Notes under the pieces: generated by a model
The model's database searches: none
What the model was told of the DNA's origin: nothing
The model's input: only the letters and a program-made list of their open reading frames with translations
Program-made: the position numbers and the translations under genes
In this document: piece by piece, positions 8,093 to 17,348 of the stretch
Layout: every line of letters starts with the position of its first letter
How positions within the stretch are numbered: the first letter of the stretch is position 1
Assembly: GCA_902785055.1 (NCBI GenBank)
Contig: CACZXG010000015.1
Coordinates: 1-45,627 of the forward strand
DNA length: 45,627 bases
Source: an uncultured Lachnospiraceae bacterium
GTDB lineage: Bacteria; Bacillota; Clostridia; Lachnospirales; Lachnospiraceae
Direction of reading: 5' to 3'

Positions 8093-9109
8093 ATGATACC
8101 AATAATTGACATGCACTGTGACACAATTTTCAAAATTTACGAGCTGCGGCGCCAGGGGCAAGACGTCAGACTTCGCAGCAACAACCTGCATCTGGATCTT
8201 CTGCGGATGAAAGAGGCGGGGTATATGGCGCAATGTTTTGCCCTATTTACGTATATGCCCTATACGCAGGATAGGGGCGTGGATCCGTTTGAGTACGCGA
8301 AGACCCTGTCAGATACGATGGACAGAGAGCTCGAAGCCAATGCGGATCTGATTCGTCCGGCTTTGTCTGCGGGGGATATTGTCCGCAACTACCGAGAGGG
8401 ATTTCTGTCAGCAATTAAGACCATAGAAGAGGGGGCTGTATACAAGGGAAGTCCTGAATTGGTTCAGTTCTTCTATGATCACGGTGTGAGAAAGTCCACG
8501 CTTACATGGAACTTCGAGAATGAGCTGGCTTTTCCGAATCGGGCGGTCAGGGATCCGGAAACCGGGGAGTATCATGTCTTTCCGGAGACGGAGCGGGGAC
8601 TCAAGAAGGCGGGGCAGGATGTCGTGCAGCTCATGGAGGAGCTGGGAATGCTGATCGATGTCAGTCATCTCGGAGATGCGGGAATTCTCGAGATTCTGGA
8701 TATAGTGGGGCCTCATACGCCGGTGATCGCAAGTCATTCCAACGCGCGGGCGGTTGCAGGTCATCCGCGCAATCTGACGGATCAGATGCTGCGAGAGATC
8801 GCGGAGCATGGCGGCTTGACAGGCATCAACTTTTGCGCAGCGTTTCTGACAGAGGATGGGAAAGGTGTGAGCCGCATCAATGATATGGTCAGACACGCGC
8901 GGTACATTTACAATGTCGCCGGCATCGATGCCATTGGACTTGGGACAGATTTTGACGGGATTGACGATCAGCTGGAATTAAACGGTGCGGGTGAGATGCA
9001 GAAGCTTGCTGACGCGCTGTCCGTAGCAGGTTTTACGATTGGGGAGATTGAGAAGATCTTTTGGCGCAATGCTTTGCGGGTGTATGAGGAAGTGTTGGTT
9101 GAGCGGTAA
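8093..9109 (+). CDS. Membrane dipeptidase (peptidase family M19)
   Basis: This 338-residue zinc dipeptidase is of the renal-dipeptidase/M19 family, which hydrolyses dipeptides, often with D-residues at the C-side. Visible ligand motifs in order are DMHCDT (H8, D10), IEEGAVY (E112/E113), DVSHLGD, SHSNAR and GLGTDFDG. There is no signal peptide, so it is cytoplasmic. The start at 8093 has an AAGGAGAA site; a longer frame from 7964 would add 43 residues without family similarity. It stands alone, with a GC hairpin about 150 bases downstream. Confidence 0.93.
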   Translation: MIPIIDMHCDTIFKIYELRRQGQDVRLRSNNLHLDLLRMKEAGYMAQCFALFTYMPYTQDRGVDPFEYAKTLSDTMDRELEANADLIRPALSAGDIVRNYREGFLSAIKTIEEGAVYKGSPELVQFFYDHGVRKSTLTWNFENELAFPNRAVRDPETGEYHVFPETERGLKKAGQDVVQLMEELGMLIDVSHLGDAGILEILDIVGPHTPVIASHSNARAVAGHPRNLTDQMLREIAEHGGLTGINFCAAFLTEDGKGVSRINDMVRHARYIYNVAGIDAIGLGTDFDGIDDQLELNGAGEMQKLADALSVAGFTIGEIEKIFWRNALRVYEEVLVER

Positions 9110-9261
9110 ATGACATAAAAGGGTTCTGCAGGCCATACATATTACTACCACGGCTGAAGAAGCTGCGCGTAAAAGCGGATGCGTTCGTTGATACCGAGCG
9201 CGGAAAAAGGCGTGGTTTGCGAAAAATGGCAGGGGAGTCTGACCACTTTGCATGGCAGACC

Positions 9262-9282
9262 GGGGGCTGTGCCCCCTCTTTG
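9262..9282 (+). terminator. Short GC hairpin with weak T-run
   Basis: GGGGGC (9262-9267), loop TGT, GCCCCC (9271-9276) are followed by TCTTTG. It could end the dipeptidase transcript, although it lies about 150 bases after the stop codon. Confidence 0.45.
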
Positions 9283-9301
9283 CGACTCGTTGTAGACCGC
9301 G

Positions 9302-9461
9302 GCTAACTTAAAAAGTTGGCAATTTTCGCTCTGGGATGCCGCGATTTATGATATTTCGCACGCCTTTTTGAGGGCTATATGGGTGTGTGAGAACCCTTTA
9401 TTGTTAACAATTTGCCCAAAACACGATTTTAGACGTAAATTCGTTATTTTAAACGATTAAG
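9302..9461 (+). repeat. Dispersed intergenic repeat R1, copy A
   Basis: This ~160-bp non-coding sequence is matched by 19591-19751 over its whole length. By eye the two are about 70% identical with almost no gaps. Shared blocks include GCTAACTTAA, AATTTTCGCTC, ATGATATT, GAGGnCTATATGnGTGTGTGA, CCCTTTATT and the end AAACGnTTAAG. No terminal inverted repeats are seen. A TATAAT follows at 9482. No coding potential was recognised. Confidence 0.8.
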
Positions 9462-9498
9462 AAGACTGCAAAGAATAATCTATATAATTAATGTAAAG

Positions 9499-9540
9499 AG
9501 CCGGCTGCAGCGCATGTGACTGCAGTCGGCTTATTGTTTC
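9499..9540. terminator. Bidirectional-type hairpin beside Rpn remnant
   Basis: AGCCGGCTGCAG (9499-9510) pairs with CTGCAGTCGGCT (9520-9531) around an 9-base loop. On the plus strand it is followed by TATTGTTTCTCTTTT. On the minus strand it lies directly after the stop of the Rpn-like remnant, with a poorer T-run. Confidence 0.65.
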
Positions 9541-9546
9541 TCTTTT

Positions 9547-9825
9547 CTAAGCAATTCCGTACTTTTTATACAGCTCCTTGCGCTCCTCGGAGGAGGCGTT
9601 CAAGGCCTTATAATAATCTTCACTTCCGGGCGTGAGCTTTTTGAGCAGGGAGATAATCATGTCTTCGCCTTTCGCCATGCCCTCGGCTCTGCCTTTCGCC
9701 ATGCCTTCGGCTCTGCCTTTTTCCATGCCTCTGGCTTCCACTCTATCTAGCATTTCACACATATTCTTGGGCTTGCCTCCTTCCGAGTTAAGTGTAAGTT
9801 TATAAAAAGCAGTACCTCCTTTTGC
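9547..9825 (-). pseudogene. C-terminal remnant of an Rpn / PD-(D/E)XK transposase-like gene
   Basis: The minus frame gives about 92 residues ending in the typical Rpn tail: a short NSEGGKPKNMCEMLDRVE segment, three copies of a KGRAEGMA-type charged repeat, then the helix MIISLLKKL and ERKELYKKYGIA. The frame runs back only to a stop near base 9826, so the nuclease domain is gone. An ATG at 9762 would allow a 71-residue product but it would hold only the tail. Rpn proteins are recombination-promoting nucleases, often found as decayed multi-copy genes in Clostridia. Confidence 0.75.
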
Positions 9826-10205
9826 TCATAGGTGGCGCAGGGAGAGCGCAGGCAGATTCCGTATCGAAGCTGATTCTTTCTGAGCGGATCCGGGCATGCT
9901 TCCCTGCAGGTTATGAAATTCTTAAATGCAGGGACTATTCCGGTGAATACCGGCTCGAACAGAACATAAGCCGTGAAAAGGGATGCGGCGAAGACGTCGC
10001 CGCGAAATGCCTGCAATTCATAGAGGTATTATAGGCCTGAGATAAAAGGCAGTCAAGTAAGGGGTCAGTTTCTGGTTTGCGGCTTACTATTTACCGCAAC
10101 CCAAGTTAGGGTCCCCCTACTACTGTGATATAATACTTAAGGTCGCTTACTGTAAAGTATCTGAAATGAAACTGATGTTAAGTTATATGCAAACGGGAGG
10201 GTTGT
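9826..10205 (+). other. Intergenic stretch before primase-helicase: remnant frame, hairpins, promoter-like TATAAT
   Basis: An open plus frame runs to a stop at 10032-10034 but has only a TTG start (9822), no ribosome binding site and no recognised homology; I treat it as a possible remnant. Hairpins: GCGGCGA/TCGCCGC near 9984-10002 and GGTTTGCGG/CCGCAACC near 10073-10102. TATAAT at 10129-10134, preceded by TGTGA, is a candidate -10 for the gene at 10206, but no good -35 is seen. Confidence 0.4.
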
Positions 10206-13200
10206 ATGCGTATTAATGAGCACAACCTTGAATCGCTAAGAAAAGTAGTTCGTGATCTGCAGCAGGAGAATCAGGCGCTGAAGGCGATACTAGATGAAAA
10301 CAGTATTCCCTATGAGAGCAGGAATGTGCTGGAGGACCAGTTCCTTCCGGATGAATATGACGAGGATCAGGGGGCCAGGATTCTGCCTTATTACCCCAAT
10401 GAGGATATGGCGAGAGAGTTTTACAGTTATTTCTGGGGAAGGATGGACGTTTTCGCAAAGCGCGGAAGAAAAGGAGGATACTTTCCGCAATGTGCAGCAA
10501 GGTGGAACAATTCGCTTTGTCCGAAAGCGAGGGATGAGAAGGCTTTTTGCGATGAGGATTGTCAGTATAAGGCATGGAAGCCGCTGGAACTATGGATGAT
10601 TGTGCAGCATTTGCGCGGTGTGAAAGAAGATTGTACTGATGTTATTGGGGTGTATCCGCTATTTCCCAATAACACATGTCGTTTTCTAGTTTTTGACTTT
10701 GATAATCATGAAAAGGATTCCTACAAAAACGATGATGCCAATGAAAATGATCTGTGGAAAAGCGAGGTGGACGCACTTCGCAGGATCTGCGAGATCAACG
10801 GAATTGATGCCCTGACAGAGCGGTCAAGGTCCGGGAGAGGCGCACATATTTGGATTTTCTTTAGGAGCGCCGTTCCGGCGGCGCTGGCGCGTGCATTCGG
10901 ATACGCATTGCTTGACCGCGGTGCTTCATCGATCAATATGCCATCGTTTAAATATTACGACCGGATGTATCCGTCGCAGGATGTGCTTAGCAAATTAGGA
11001 AATCTGGTGGCGCTGCCTTTGCAAGGGCAGGCGCTGAAGCAGGGGAACAGTGCTTTCGTGGACGATGCGTGGAATGCTTATCCGGATCAGTGGAAGAAAC
11101 TCAGGTCCGTCAATAAACTGACCGAGGCGCAGATCACGGAAAAACTTCAGGCGTGGAATAAAGAAGACCTTGAATGCGTGGTGTGTTCAGCAGATGAAGC
11201 CGGGAAAAACAATTCTCTGAAGGGTCATAGGAAATATGCTGATAAAAACAGACAGGTCAGGCCCTGGCAGAAAGATGATCGCTTTAGGGCCGAAGATGTT
11301 ATTGGGGGAACGATTCATCTGGTGTTGGATGACGGTGTATATGTCGATACTTTGAATCTTCTTCCGAGAATACAGAATCAGATCAAGGGGATGGCGACGA
11401 TCGACAATCCGCAGTTCTATGACAATAAGTTGTATGGCAGATCCAATTATTATAATCTGCGGACGATTTCGATGTGGAGCGAGAGTAACGGATATATTAA
11501 AGTACCACGGGGGCTGCTGGAGACGATAAGTGTCAAGGTGAGTGAGAGTGGAATCGGCTTAGATGTGGCAGATGAGCGATTTTTTGGCAAACCGATAAGA
11601 GTAAGGTTTGTGGGAGAGCTCCGGGACAAGCAGGAGTTTGCTGCTGCACGGCTGGAGAGGTTTGAAAATGGTGTTCTGAGTGCGCCGACGGCATTTGGCA
11701 AGACGGTCCTTGCGGCCTATATGGTTGCGGAGCGCAAAGTCAATACGCTAATCTTGCTGGATAAGGCGGATTTGATTCCACAATGGATCAGTGAGTTCGA
11801 GAAGTTTCTGGAGATAGATGAAAAGCTGCCAGTTTATTATACGAAGACTGGTCGGGCAAAAACGAGAGACAGTGTCATTGGGACATTGAAGGCCGGACAG
11901 GATAAAACGACAGGGATTATTGATTTTGCGTTGATTGGATCCGCCTATCATAAGGGAGAATTCTTTGAGAACATTGATACTTATGGCATGGTTCTGATTG
12001 ATGAGTGTCATCATATTGCCTCGGCTCAGGGGCAGGCCCTTATGCAGAGAATTCGTGCAAAATATATCTATGGATTGTCAGCGACGCCCAATCGCAGTGA
12101 TCGGCTGGACGATATTATTTATATGCTTCTTGGGCCGGTCAGGCACAAATATACGGCTAAGGAACAGGCGGATGAGCAGGGGCTCGATCGATTTGTTGTT
12201 CCGCGGTTTACGAGGGTGGCCAATATAACCGGAGCGAAATTGGATATACACCAGGCAGACAGCCTGATCGCTGAAAGTTATGTGAGGAATGAGCAGATTA
12301 TCGGGGATGTCTGTCAGGCGATCGCCAGCGGCAGAACGCCGGTCGTACTCACTAAACTCAAGAGACATGCGGAGACGCTTAGTAAAATGCTCGCGGACAA
12401 GGCAGATCACGTCTTTTTGGTATATGGGGGACAACCGGATAAGCAGAATCAGCTTATTATAAAGGAAATGCTATCTGTACCGGACTCGGAGACACTTGTC
12501 CTTATTGCAACAGGGCAAAAAATAGGAGAAGGTTTTAATTTCCCGCGCCTTGATACACTGATGCTTGCTTCTCCAATAAAGTTTGAAGGAAGACTCGTAC
12601 AGTATGTGGGACGACTAAATCGGACATATAAAAACAAGAAGGAAGTGATGGTCTTTGATTATGTGGATCCGCACATAAGATTTTTTGACAGACAATACCG
12701 CAGCAGGCTGGCTGCATACAAGAAACTTGGATATAAAGTAATATCAGCGCCGGTACGTGGTACAGTGTCGGAGCGACAGGAACAGATTAATGCTATATAT
12801 GATCGGCGTGATTATACAGAAGTTTTTGAGCGGGATCTGATTGAGGCAAATGCGGAAATCGTGATTGCCAGTCCGGGTCTTATCAGAAAGAAGGCAGAGC
12901 GATTTATGGAACTGGTTAAGGCGAGACAGGAAGCGGGTGTATCTGTTACAGTCATTACACTGGATCCCGATGCAGAAGGCTATGAAAATACGATCGAACG
13001 ACATATACTGCTCGACGAAATGAAGAACAATGGAATTTATGTTCGAACGACGGAAGATGATAGTGAGCATTACGCAGTCATAGATCATGAAATTGTGTGG
13101 CATGGCGGAATTAATCTGCTGGGAAAAGAGGATGCCTGGGATAATCTGATCCGGGTAAGAAACCGGCAGGCAGCGGCGGAATTGCTCGAAATTTCGTGTA

Positions 13201-13211
13201 AATTGTTATAA
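10206..13211 (+). CDS. TOTE-like primase - SF2 helicase - PLD-domain fusion protein
   Basis: This 1001-residue protein has a short N-terminal coiled coil (1-35) and an archaeo-eukaryotic-primase-like domain (about 60-330) with a cysteine cluster (C96, C105, C115, C119), DxD in VFDFDNH (D164/D166) and SRSGRGAH (H214). A superfamily 2 helicase follows, with APTAFGKT (K499), DECHH (D599/E600), LSATPNR and QYVGRLNR (R803, R806). The last ~150 residues resemble a phospholipase D unit, but HYA (955-957) replaces HxK, so a PLD nuclease may be inactive. This order matches primase-helicases of TOTE conflict systems; a defence role is inference. GGGAGGG precedes the ATG. Base composition is more AT-rich than the neighbours, suggesting transfer. 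Confidence 0.82.
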   Translation: MRINEHNLESLRKVVRDLQQENQALKAILDENSIPYESRNVLEDQFLPDEYDEDQGARILPYYPNEDMAREFYSYFWGRMDVFAKRGRKGGYFPQCAARWNNSLCPKARDEKAFCDEDCQYKAWKPLELWMIVQHLRGVKEDCTDVIGVYPLFPNNTCRFLVFDFDNHEKDSYKNDDANENDLWKSEVDALRRICEINGIDALTERSRSGRGAHIWIFFRSAVPAALARAFGYALLDRGASSINMPSFKYYDRMYPSQDVLSKLGNLVALPLQGQALKQGNSAFVDDAWNAYPDQWKKLRSVNKLTEAQITEKLQAWNKEDLECVVCSADEAGKNNSLKGHRKYADKNRQVRPWQKDDRFRAEDVIGGTIHLVLDDGVYVDTLNLLPRIQNQIKGMATIDNPQFYDNKLYGRSNYYNLRTISMWSESNGYIKVPRGLLETISVKVSESGIGLDVADERFFGKPIRVRFVGELRDKQEFAAARLERFENGVLSAPTAFGKTVLAAYMVAERKVNTLILLDKADLIPQWISEFEKFLEIDEKLPVYYTKTGRAKTRDSVIGTLKAGQDKTTGIIDFALIGSAYHKGEFFENIDTYGMVLIDECHHIASAQGQALMQRIRAKYIYGLSATPNRSDRLDDIIYMLLGPVRHKYTAKEQADEQGLDRFVVPRFTRVANITGAKLDIHQADSLIAESYVRNEQIIGDVCQAIASGRTPVVLTKLKRHAETLSKMLADKADHVFLVYGGQPDKQNQLIIKEMLSVPDSETLVLIATGQKIGEGFNFPRLDTLMLASPIKFEGRLVQYVGRLNRTYKNKKEVMVFDYVDPHIRFFDRQYRSRLAAYKKLGYKVISAPVRGTVSERQEQINAIYDRRDYTEVFERDLIEANAEIVIASPGLIRKKAERFMELVKARQEAGVSVTVITLDPDAEGYENTIERHILLDEMKNNGIYVRTTEDDSEHYAVIDHEIVWHGGINLLGKEDAWDNLIRVRNRQAAAELLEISCKLL

Positions 13212-13264
13212 GTACAGTAAGGGAGCAGTACAGTACGGGGGCTGCCCACCTTTGCTTACCCAGG

Positions 13265-13368
13265 ATGCATAAAAACTGCATACTCATGCATACAGATCCT
13301 CTCCGAAAGCGAATATTAAAGAATAAAGGGTAAAACAAGAGGGGGATACGCCGTCAAAATACTGTATA
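13265..13368 (+). repeat. Dispersed intergenic repeat R2, copy A
   Basis: This 104-bp non-coding block matches 22263-22366 without gaps over the same length. Shared parts are ATGCATAAAAA, a second and third TGCATA (CATGCATAC), AAGGG-AAAA, AGAGG and TACGC-GTCAAAATACTG. The spaced TGCATA boxes look like repeated operator half-sites (ArgR-like boxes are one possibility). It lies 115 bases before the kinase gene. The stretch after it up to 13482 is GC-rich with a CGCGGCCGCG palindrome and no gene. Confidence 0.8.
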
Positions 13369-13482
13369 ATCACATGTGAATATGCAGATTTTATACATTT
13401 TGGGCGGCTCGCGGCCGCGCCACGCGGGCGGCAGCAGCAAGCAGGTGAAAGCCCGGAGGGTCCGGTGATTCAGGAGGTATTT

Positions 13483-16400
13483 ATGGAATTATCGTCAAAC
13501 AGCTTAAGCAATGAGCTGAGTAAGGGATCCGTGAACGAAGCGCTGTCCATGCGCCGCGCGACTATGGAGGACGCCTTAAGCCGGTCAGCATCCGGAAGAA
13601 GACCGGATGCAATCTCCAACGAGGAGATCCACAATGGCGATCCGATCCTGAACACATACAAGGTGACTTCTGACGCGATCCATGGCGGCATGGGAAGTGT
13701 CTGGCGGGTGCATCATAACGGCTGGGACGTGGATCTGGCCATGAAGCGGCCGCAGCCGAAGTACTTTGCCGAGGGCAGCGATGACAGCAAAGAGGAGTTC
13801 ATTGCGGAATGCGAGAACTGGATCAATCTGGGCCTTCACCCCGGCATTGTCAGCTGCTACTATGTGCGTGATATCAGCGGAGTTCCGTCCATTTTCTCGG
13901 AATGGATGGAGGGCGGCAGCCTCAGGGACCGGATCCGCGACGGCTCTCTCTACGAGGGTACGGAGCAGGAGGTGCAGGAGCGCATTCTGCGCATTGCCAT
14001 TCAGACCGCGAGGGGCCTGCAGTATTCCCACGAACAGGGGCTGGTCCATCAGGATGTGAAGCCGGGTAATATTTTGCTGTCAAAAGAGTGGGACGCCAAG
14101 GTCGCTGACTTCGGCCTGGCCAAAGCACAGAGCCGGCTGCGCGACGGCGATAGGCCGCTTTCTTTCGGGGGTACTTTGGAATACTGCCCGCGGGAACAGG
14201 CGGAAGGCAGAGAGCCGGAAAGATGGATGGATCTGTACGCCTTCGCGCTGACGGTCATAGAGATGTATGCGGGCGGCCGCTCATGGAAAACCGGCGCGGA
14301 AGCCGGGGAGCGGGCGGTAGAGATCCTAGGAAACTGTCGGGTATCCTGCTCGGCCTCTCTGGCGGAGGCGCTTGTGGCATGGCTGCGCCATCCGGCCGGC
14401 GATACTGCATCTGGGGATGGCGTATCCGGCGACAATGCATCCGGCGTCGGTGCATCCGGCGACATTGCAGCTGGGAACAATATTTTCGCTGAAGCAGAAC
14501 AGGTACTGCTGAAGGTTTACCGGGATGTGACCGGAATGGAGTATCCGGATGACCGGACTTCTTCCGCCGACGCTACATCGGATTCGCTCAACAATTATGC
14601 GCTGAGTTATTTGGATCTGGGCTTTCCTGAGCACGCGGAGCAGCTTCTCGAGGAAGCGGTGCACAGGCAGAATAACGCGCGCGATCCTGTGTTCAATTAT
14701 GCGCTGCTGCGCTGGCGGAGCGGCGAGATCACGGACGCGGAGTGTGTCGCTTTTTTGACAGAGCATCTCGGAGACAGAGATGACAGCATTTCGGAGATCA
14801 AGCGGGAGCGCGGGTACGAAGACGGCTTGTGCCGGGTCACAACGGATACGTCTGTGTCCACTTACAATCTGAAGTCTCTTACGAAGCCCATGGCGTTTGA
14901 CGTAAGAGCGGCAAAACATGGAAATTATCTCGGTGTGCTCAGAGCCAGGGACTGGTCGGATCCCAATAATCTTTTTTCGGTCTTTTCCTGCGATGAAAAC
15001 GGGATCGCAGACAGCGAGATCATGCAGACGGAGACCGGGAACGCTTCGACATGCTTCAGCGTGATCGATGATTCGGTGCTTGTTTTTACGAACGAGGGTG
15101 TGCTGTTCTATCATTTTGGCGTTGGTGCGCCGTATCACACGATTCATGAGGATGGCGCTTACTGGAACAAGCATATCGTTGAGACGGATGATTCGCGGAT
15201 CATCGTCCTGACGAAAGAAAGCGGAGGTGAAAAGTATCGCTATCGAGTCGAGAATTACGGGAATCTCGCTCAGTTGGTGGAAGAACGGGAAAACCGGAGA
15301 ACGGAAATAGAGATCTCCGATGAAATCGACAATGTGTATTGGAGTGCCGGAAAGCTCTTTCTCATCGGCTTTGACAGTATTATCGTGCTCGACGGGCAGC
15401 TGAAGGAACTGGCGAATATTCCGATCCCGGCCACCGAACATACAATTCTGAAGAATGGTAAAGTCTATATTTTGGCAAAGAAAGCGATCCTGTCGCTGGA
15501 TACGGGAACGCATGAGCAGGAAATGATCGCCGCGGGCAGCAGCTCTGCCAACGGGAGAGGCGATGTGACCCCGGACGGGAAACATGTCATTACATTTGTA
15601 GACAGTCATATCAGGATTTATGATACAGAGCTGCACCGGTGCGTCGCTGACTGGCATGAGGACCGGTTCCGGGAGTGGGAAAAGGTCGTTGTGATCGCCG
15701 GCAGCGCGGATACTTTTACGCTGCATGTCAAGAACAAAGTTTATGATCAGTCCATTCATGGCCATCACCCGGAGTACATCCATGAAACATACAGGATACC
15801 GGCTCAGGGAGAACCGTGCGCATGGAACCTTTCCAGGATCCAGAGCTTTTCTGAGCGCCTGGAAGCGGAGAAAGCTTTCCGCAAGCTGCTCGGTGACGCC
15901 CATGACGCATTGGATGCCGGGAACATTTCTGAATGCCTCCGCCTGTTGGAAGCGGGCTACGGAATGAAGGGATTCGAGCAAAACAGTGAACTCCGAAAGC
16001 TCAGCGAGACTGCCGGAAAGGGCAGGGATATAATCGGGATTCGGTATATTCAGAAGATGGCTTCAGCCTATAAGCTGGCAGAGGGAGAAAGGATTGTCGG
16101 GCTGGCTGGGGCCGGGAGTATTCTTACGTGTTACAGGTCGGAAGGCGATCGTCAGTCGGAATACCGTCTGGTCGATTGGCAGACGGGGGAGATTCAGGCT
16201 GTTTATCCTGCAGCGGACAATTCCGCGTTTGCCTGTGTCAGCAGAGATGGTACGCTAGCTGTGGCATTTGAGGATATCTCGCAGGAAAGCTTTACTGTTC
16301 TTAAGATGTATCTTCGGGAAGGTGGTTCGGAGAGAGTTGTGCTTCCCGTTCATACAGAATCGGATCAGTTGCATGCGGCAACGGACGGAGAAAGGATCCT

Positions 16401-17220
16401 CATTTTTACAGGGCATCACTTCGTTCTGATTGGCAACGGTAAAGAATATCAGATTGCGGAAAATGAGTCGGAATCCATGGCGTTTGGGTGCTTTTCACCG
16501 GATGGGCAATATTTTGCCAGAGCCGGGATATCATCTTACTCTGCCGGAAGTGAAATGATGGGACAAGGAGTGACGGTCATACGAACCGAAGGCCTGCCGA
16601 AAGACCGCGAAAGAGTATACAGTGCCGATGCGTACGGCCTTACAGGACTGGATGTCAATGACGAGGGGATGGCCCTGGTGTCTGCTATTGTGTTCTTTCC
16701 CGATACGGCCGGGTTTGCGGTGCGGTGCTCCGGGCTGGACGGAGAAAGCAAATTCGAGGCGTCTTCCTTTACGCCGGACGGCAGCGGGTTTGTGGCGGTC
16801 GGTGACGACGGATCCCTTGTGTTGTTCCTGCCGCGGTCGGATGAAGACTTTCAGATCGAGGTTCAGGACTCTGATACGAGAAAGCAGCTTGTGTACGAAA
16901 GGCCGGTCAAATCTATGCGGATTTCTCCTTGTGAAAGAGTTTCCGGAGCATCGGCCATTTCAGCAAACGGGAGAATACTGTTTAATGGAAACGGCACGGC
17001 TTTTCTCGATGCAGGCGGCGATCTCTGGGTAATCGATTACAAATACTCGGAAGACGAGCGGAGGCCTTTCCTCAGACCGTCTTACGGGAAGATGACGCAG
17101 ATCGACGAGTATCAGAGGGAGCTCGGCAAAATAGCGCGGCCTGAACTGTTCGCACCGCAGAAGAGTAAGCGGGAAGGGAAGAAAGGGCTTTTGGAGAGAT
17201 TGTTTGGGTGGATGAAATGA
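13483..17220 (+). CDS. Ser/Thr protein kinase with TPR and beta-propeller-like regions
   Basis: This 1245-residue cytoplasmic protein has a Hanks-type kinase domain (residues about 55-290): glycine loop HGGMGSV, K88 in LAMKRP, catalytic HQDVKPGN (D191) and DFG (209-211), all apparently intact. A Gly/Ser/Asp/Ala repeat (about 305-331) follows, encoded by degenerate ~15-bp DNA repeats. Residues about 365-425 resemble TPRs. The rest is beta-rich with SPDG/TPDG turns (VTPDGKHVITF, FSPDGQYFAR, FTPDGSGFVAV), as in WD40/propeller proteins. No membrane segment is seen. The ATG at 13483 has CAGGAGG upstream; a GTG at 13465 with CGGAGGG is a rival start. The target is unknown. Confidence 0.88.
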   Translation: MELSSNSLSNELSKGSVNEALSMRRATMEDALSRSASGRRPDAISNEEIHNGDPILNTYKVTSDAIHGGMGSVWRVHHNGWDVDLAMKRPQPKYFAEGSDDSKEEFIAECENWINLGLHPGIVSCYYVRDISGVPSIFSEWMEGGSLRDRIRDGSLYEGTEQEVQERILRIAIQTARGLQYSHEQGLVHQDVKPGNILLSKEWDAKVADFGLAKAQSRLRDGDRPLSFGGTLEYCPREQAEGREPERWMDLYAFALTVIEMYAGGRSWKTGAEAGERAVEILGNCRVSCSASLAEALVAWLRHPAGDTASGDGVSGDNASGVGASGDIAAGNNIFAEAEQVLLKVYRDVTGMEYPDDRTSSADATSDSLNNYALSYLDLGFPEHAEQLLEEAVHRQNNARDPVFNYALLRWRSGEITDAECVAFLTEHLGDRDDSISEIKRERGYEDGLCRVTTDTSVSTYNLKSLTKPMAFDVRAAKHGNYLGVLRARDWSDPNNLFSVFSCDENGIADSEIMQTETGNASTCFSVIDDSVLVFTNEGVLFYHFGVGAPYHTIHEDGAYWNKHIVETDDSRIIVLTKESGGEKYRYRVENYGNLAQLVEERENRRTEIEISDEIDNVYWSAGKLFLIGFDSIIVLDGQLKELANIPIPATEHTILKNGKVYILAKKAILSLDTGTHEQEMIAAGSSSANGRGDVTPDGKHVITFVDSHIRIYDTELHRCVADWHEDRFREWEKVVVIAGSADTFTLHVKNKVYDQSIHGHHPEYIHETYRIPAQGEPCAWNLSRIQSFSERLEAEKAFRKLLGDAHDALDAGNISECLRLLEAGYGMKGFEQNSELRKLSETAGKGRDIIGIRYIQKMASAYKLAEGERIVGLAGAGSILTCYRSEGDRQSEYRLVDWQTGEIQAVYPAADNSAFACVSRDGTLAVAFEDISQESFTVLKMYLREGGSERVVLPVHTESDQLHAATDGERILIFTGHHFVLIGNGKEYQIAENESESMAFGCFSPDGQYFARAGISSYSAGSEMMGQGVTVIRTEGLPKDRERVYSADAYGLTGLDVNDEGMALVSAIVFFPDTAGFAVRCSGLDGESKFEASSFTPDGSGFVAVGDDGSLVLFLPRSDEDFQIEVQDSDTRKQLVYERPVKSMRISPCERVSGASAISANGRILFNGNGTAFLDAGGDLWVIDYKYSEDERRPFLRPSYGKMTQIDEYQRELGKIARPELFAPQKSKREGKKGLLERLFGWMK

Positions 17221-17348
17221 CGATTACAACATCGCCGGGTCATCCTTCATAGGAGAGGGCATCGCATTATTTGGCGCTTATAGCTGCTAAAGCAAGTGTT
17301 ATAATAATATATCGGCAAGTTACATTATATTAATAATACGGTGAACAA

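Noticed and set aside
9302-9461. R1 as a classic MITE or IS remnant
   Set aside because: No terminal inverted repeats or target-site duplications are visible in either copy, and no transposase text in any frame.
9822-10034. 70-codon plus frame before the primase-helicase
   Set aside because: It has a TTG start only, no ribosome site and no recognised family; listed as a possible remnant in the intergenic entry and not as a gene.
14326-15981. 551-codon minus-strand frame inside the kinase gene
   Set aside because: The plus strand has clear kinase and propeller text over the same bases; the minus translation has no motif.
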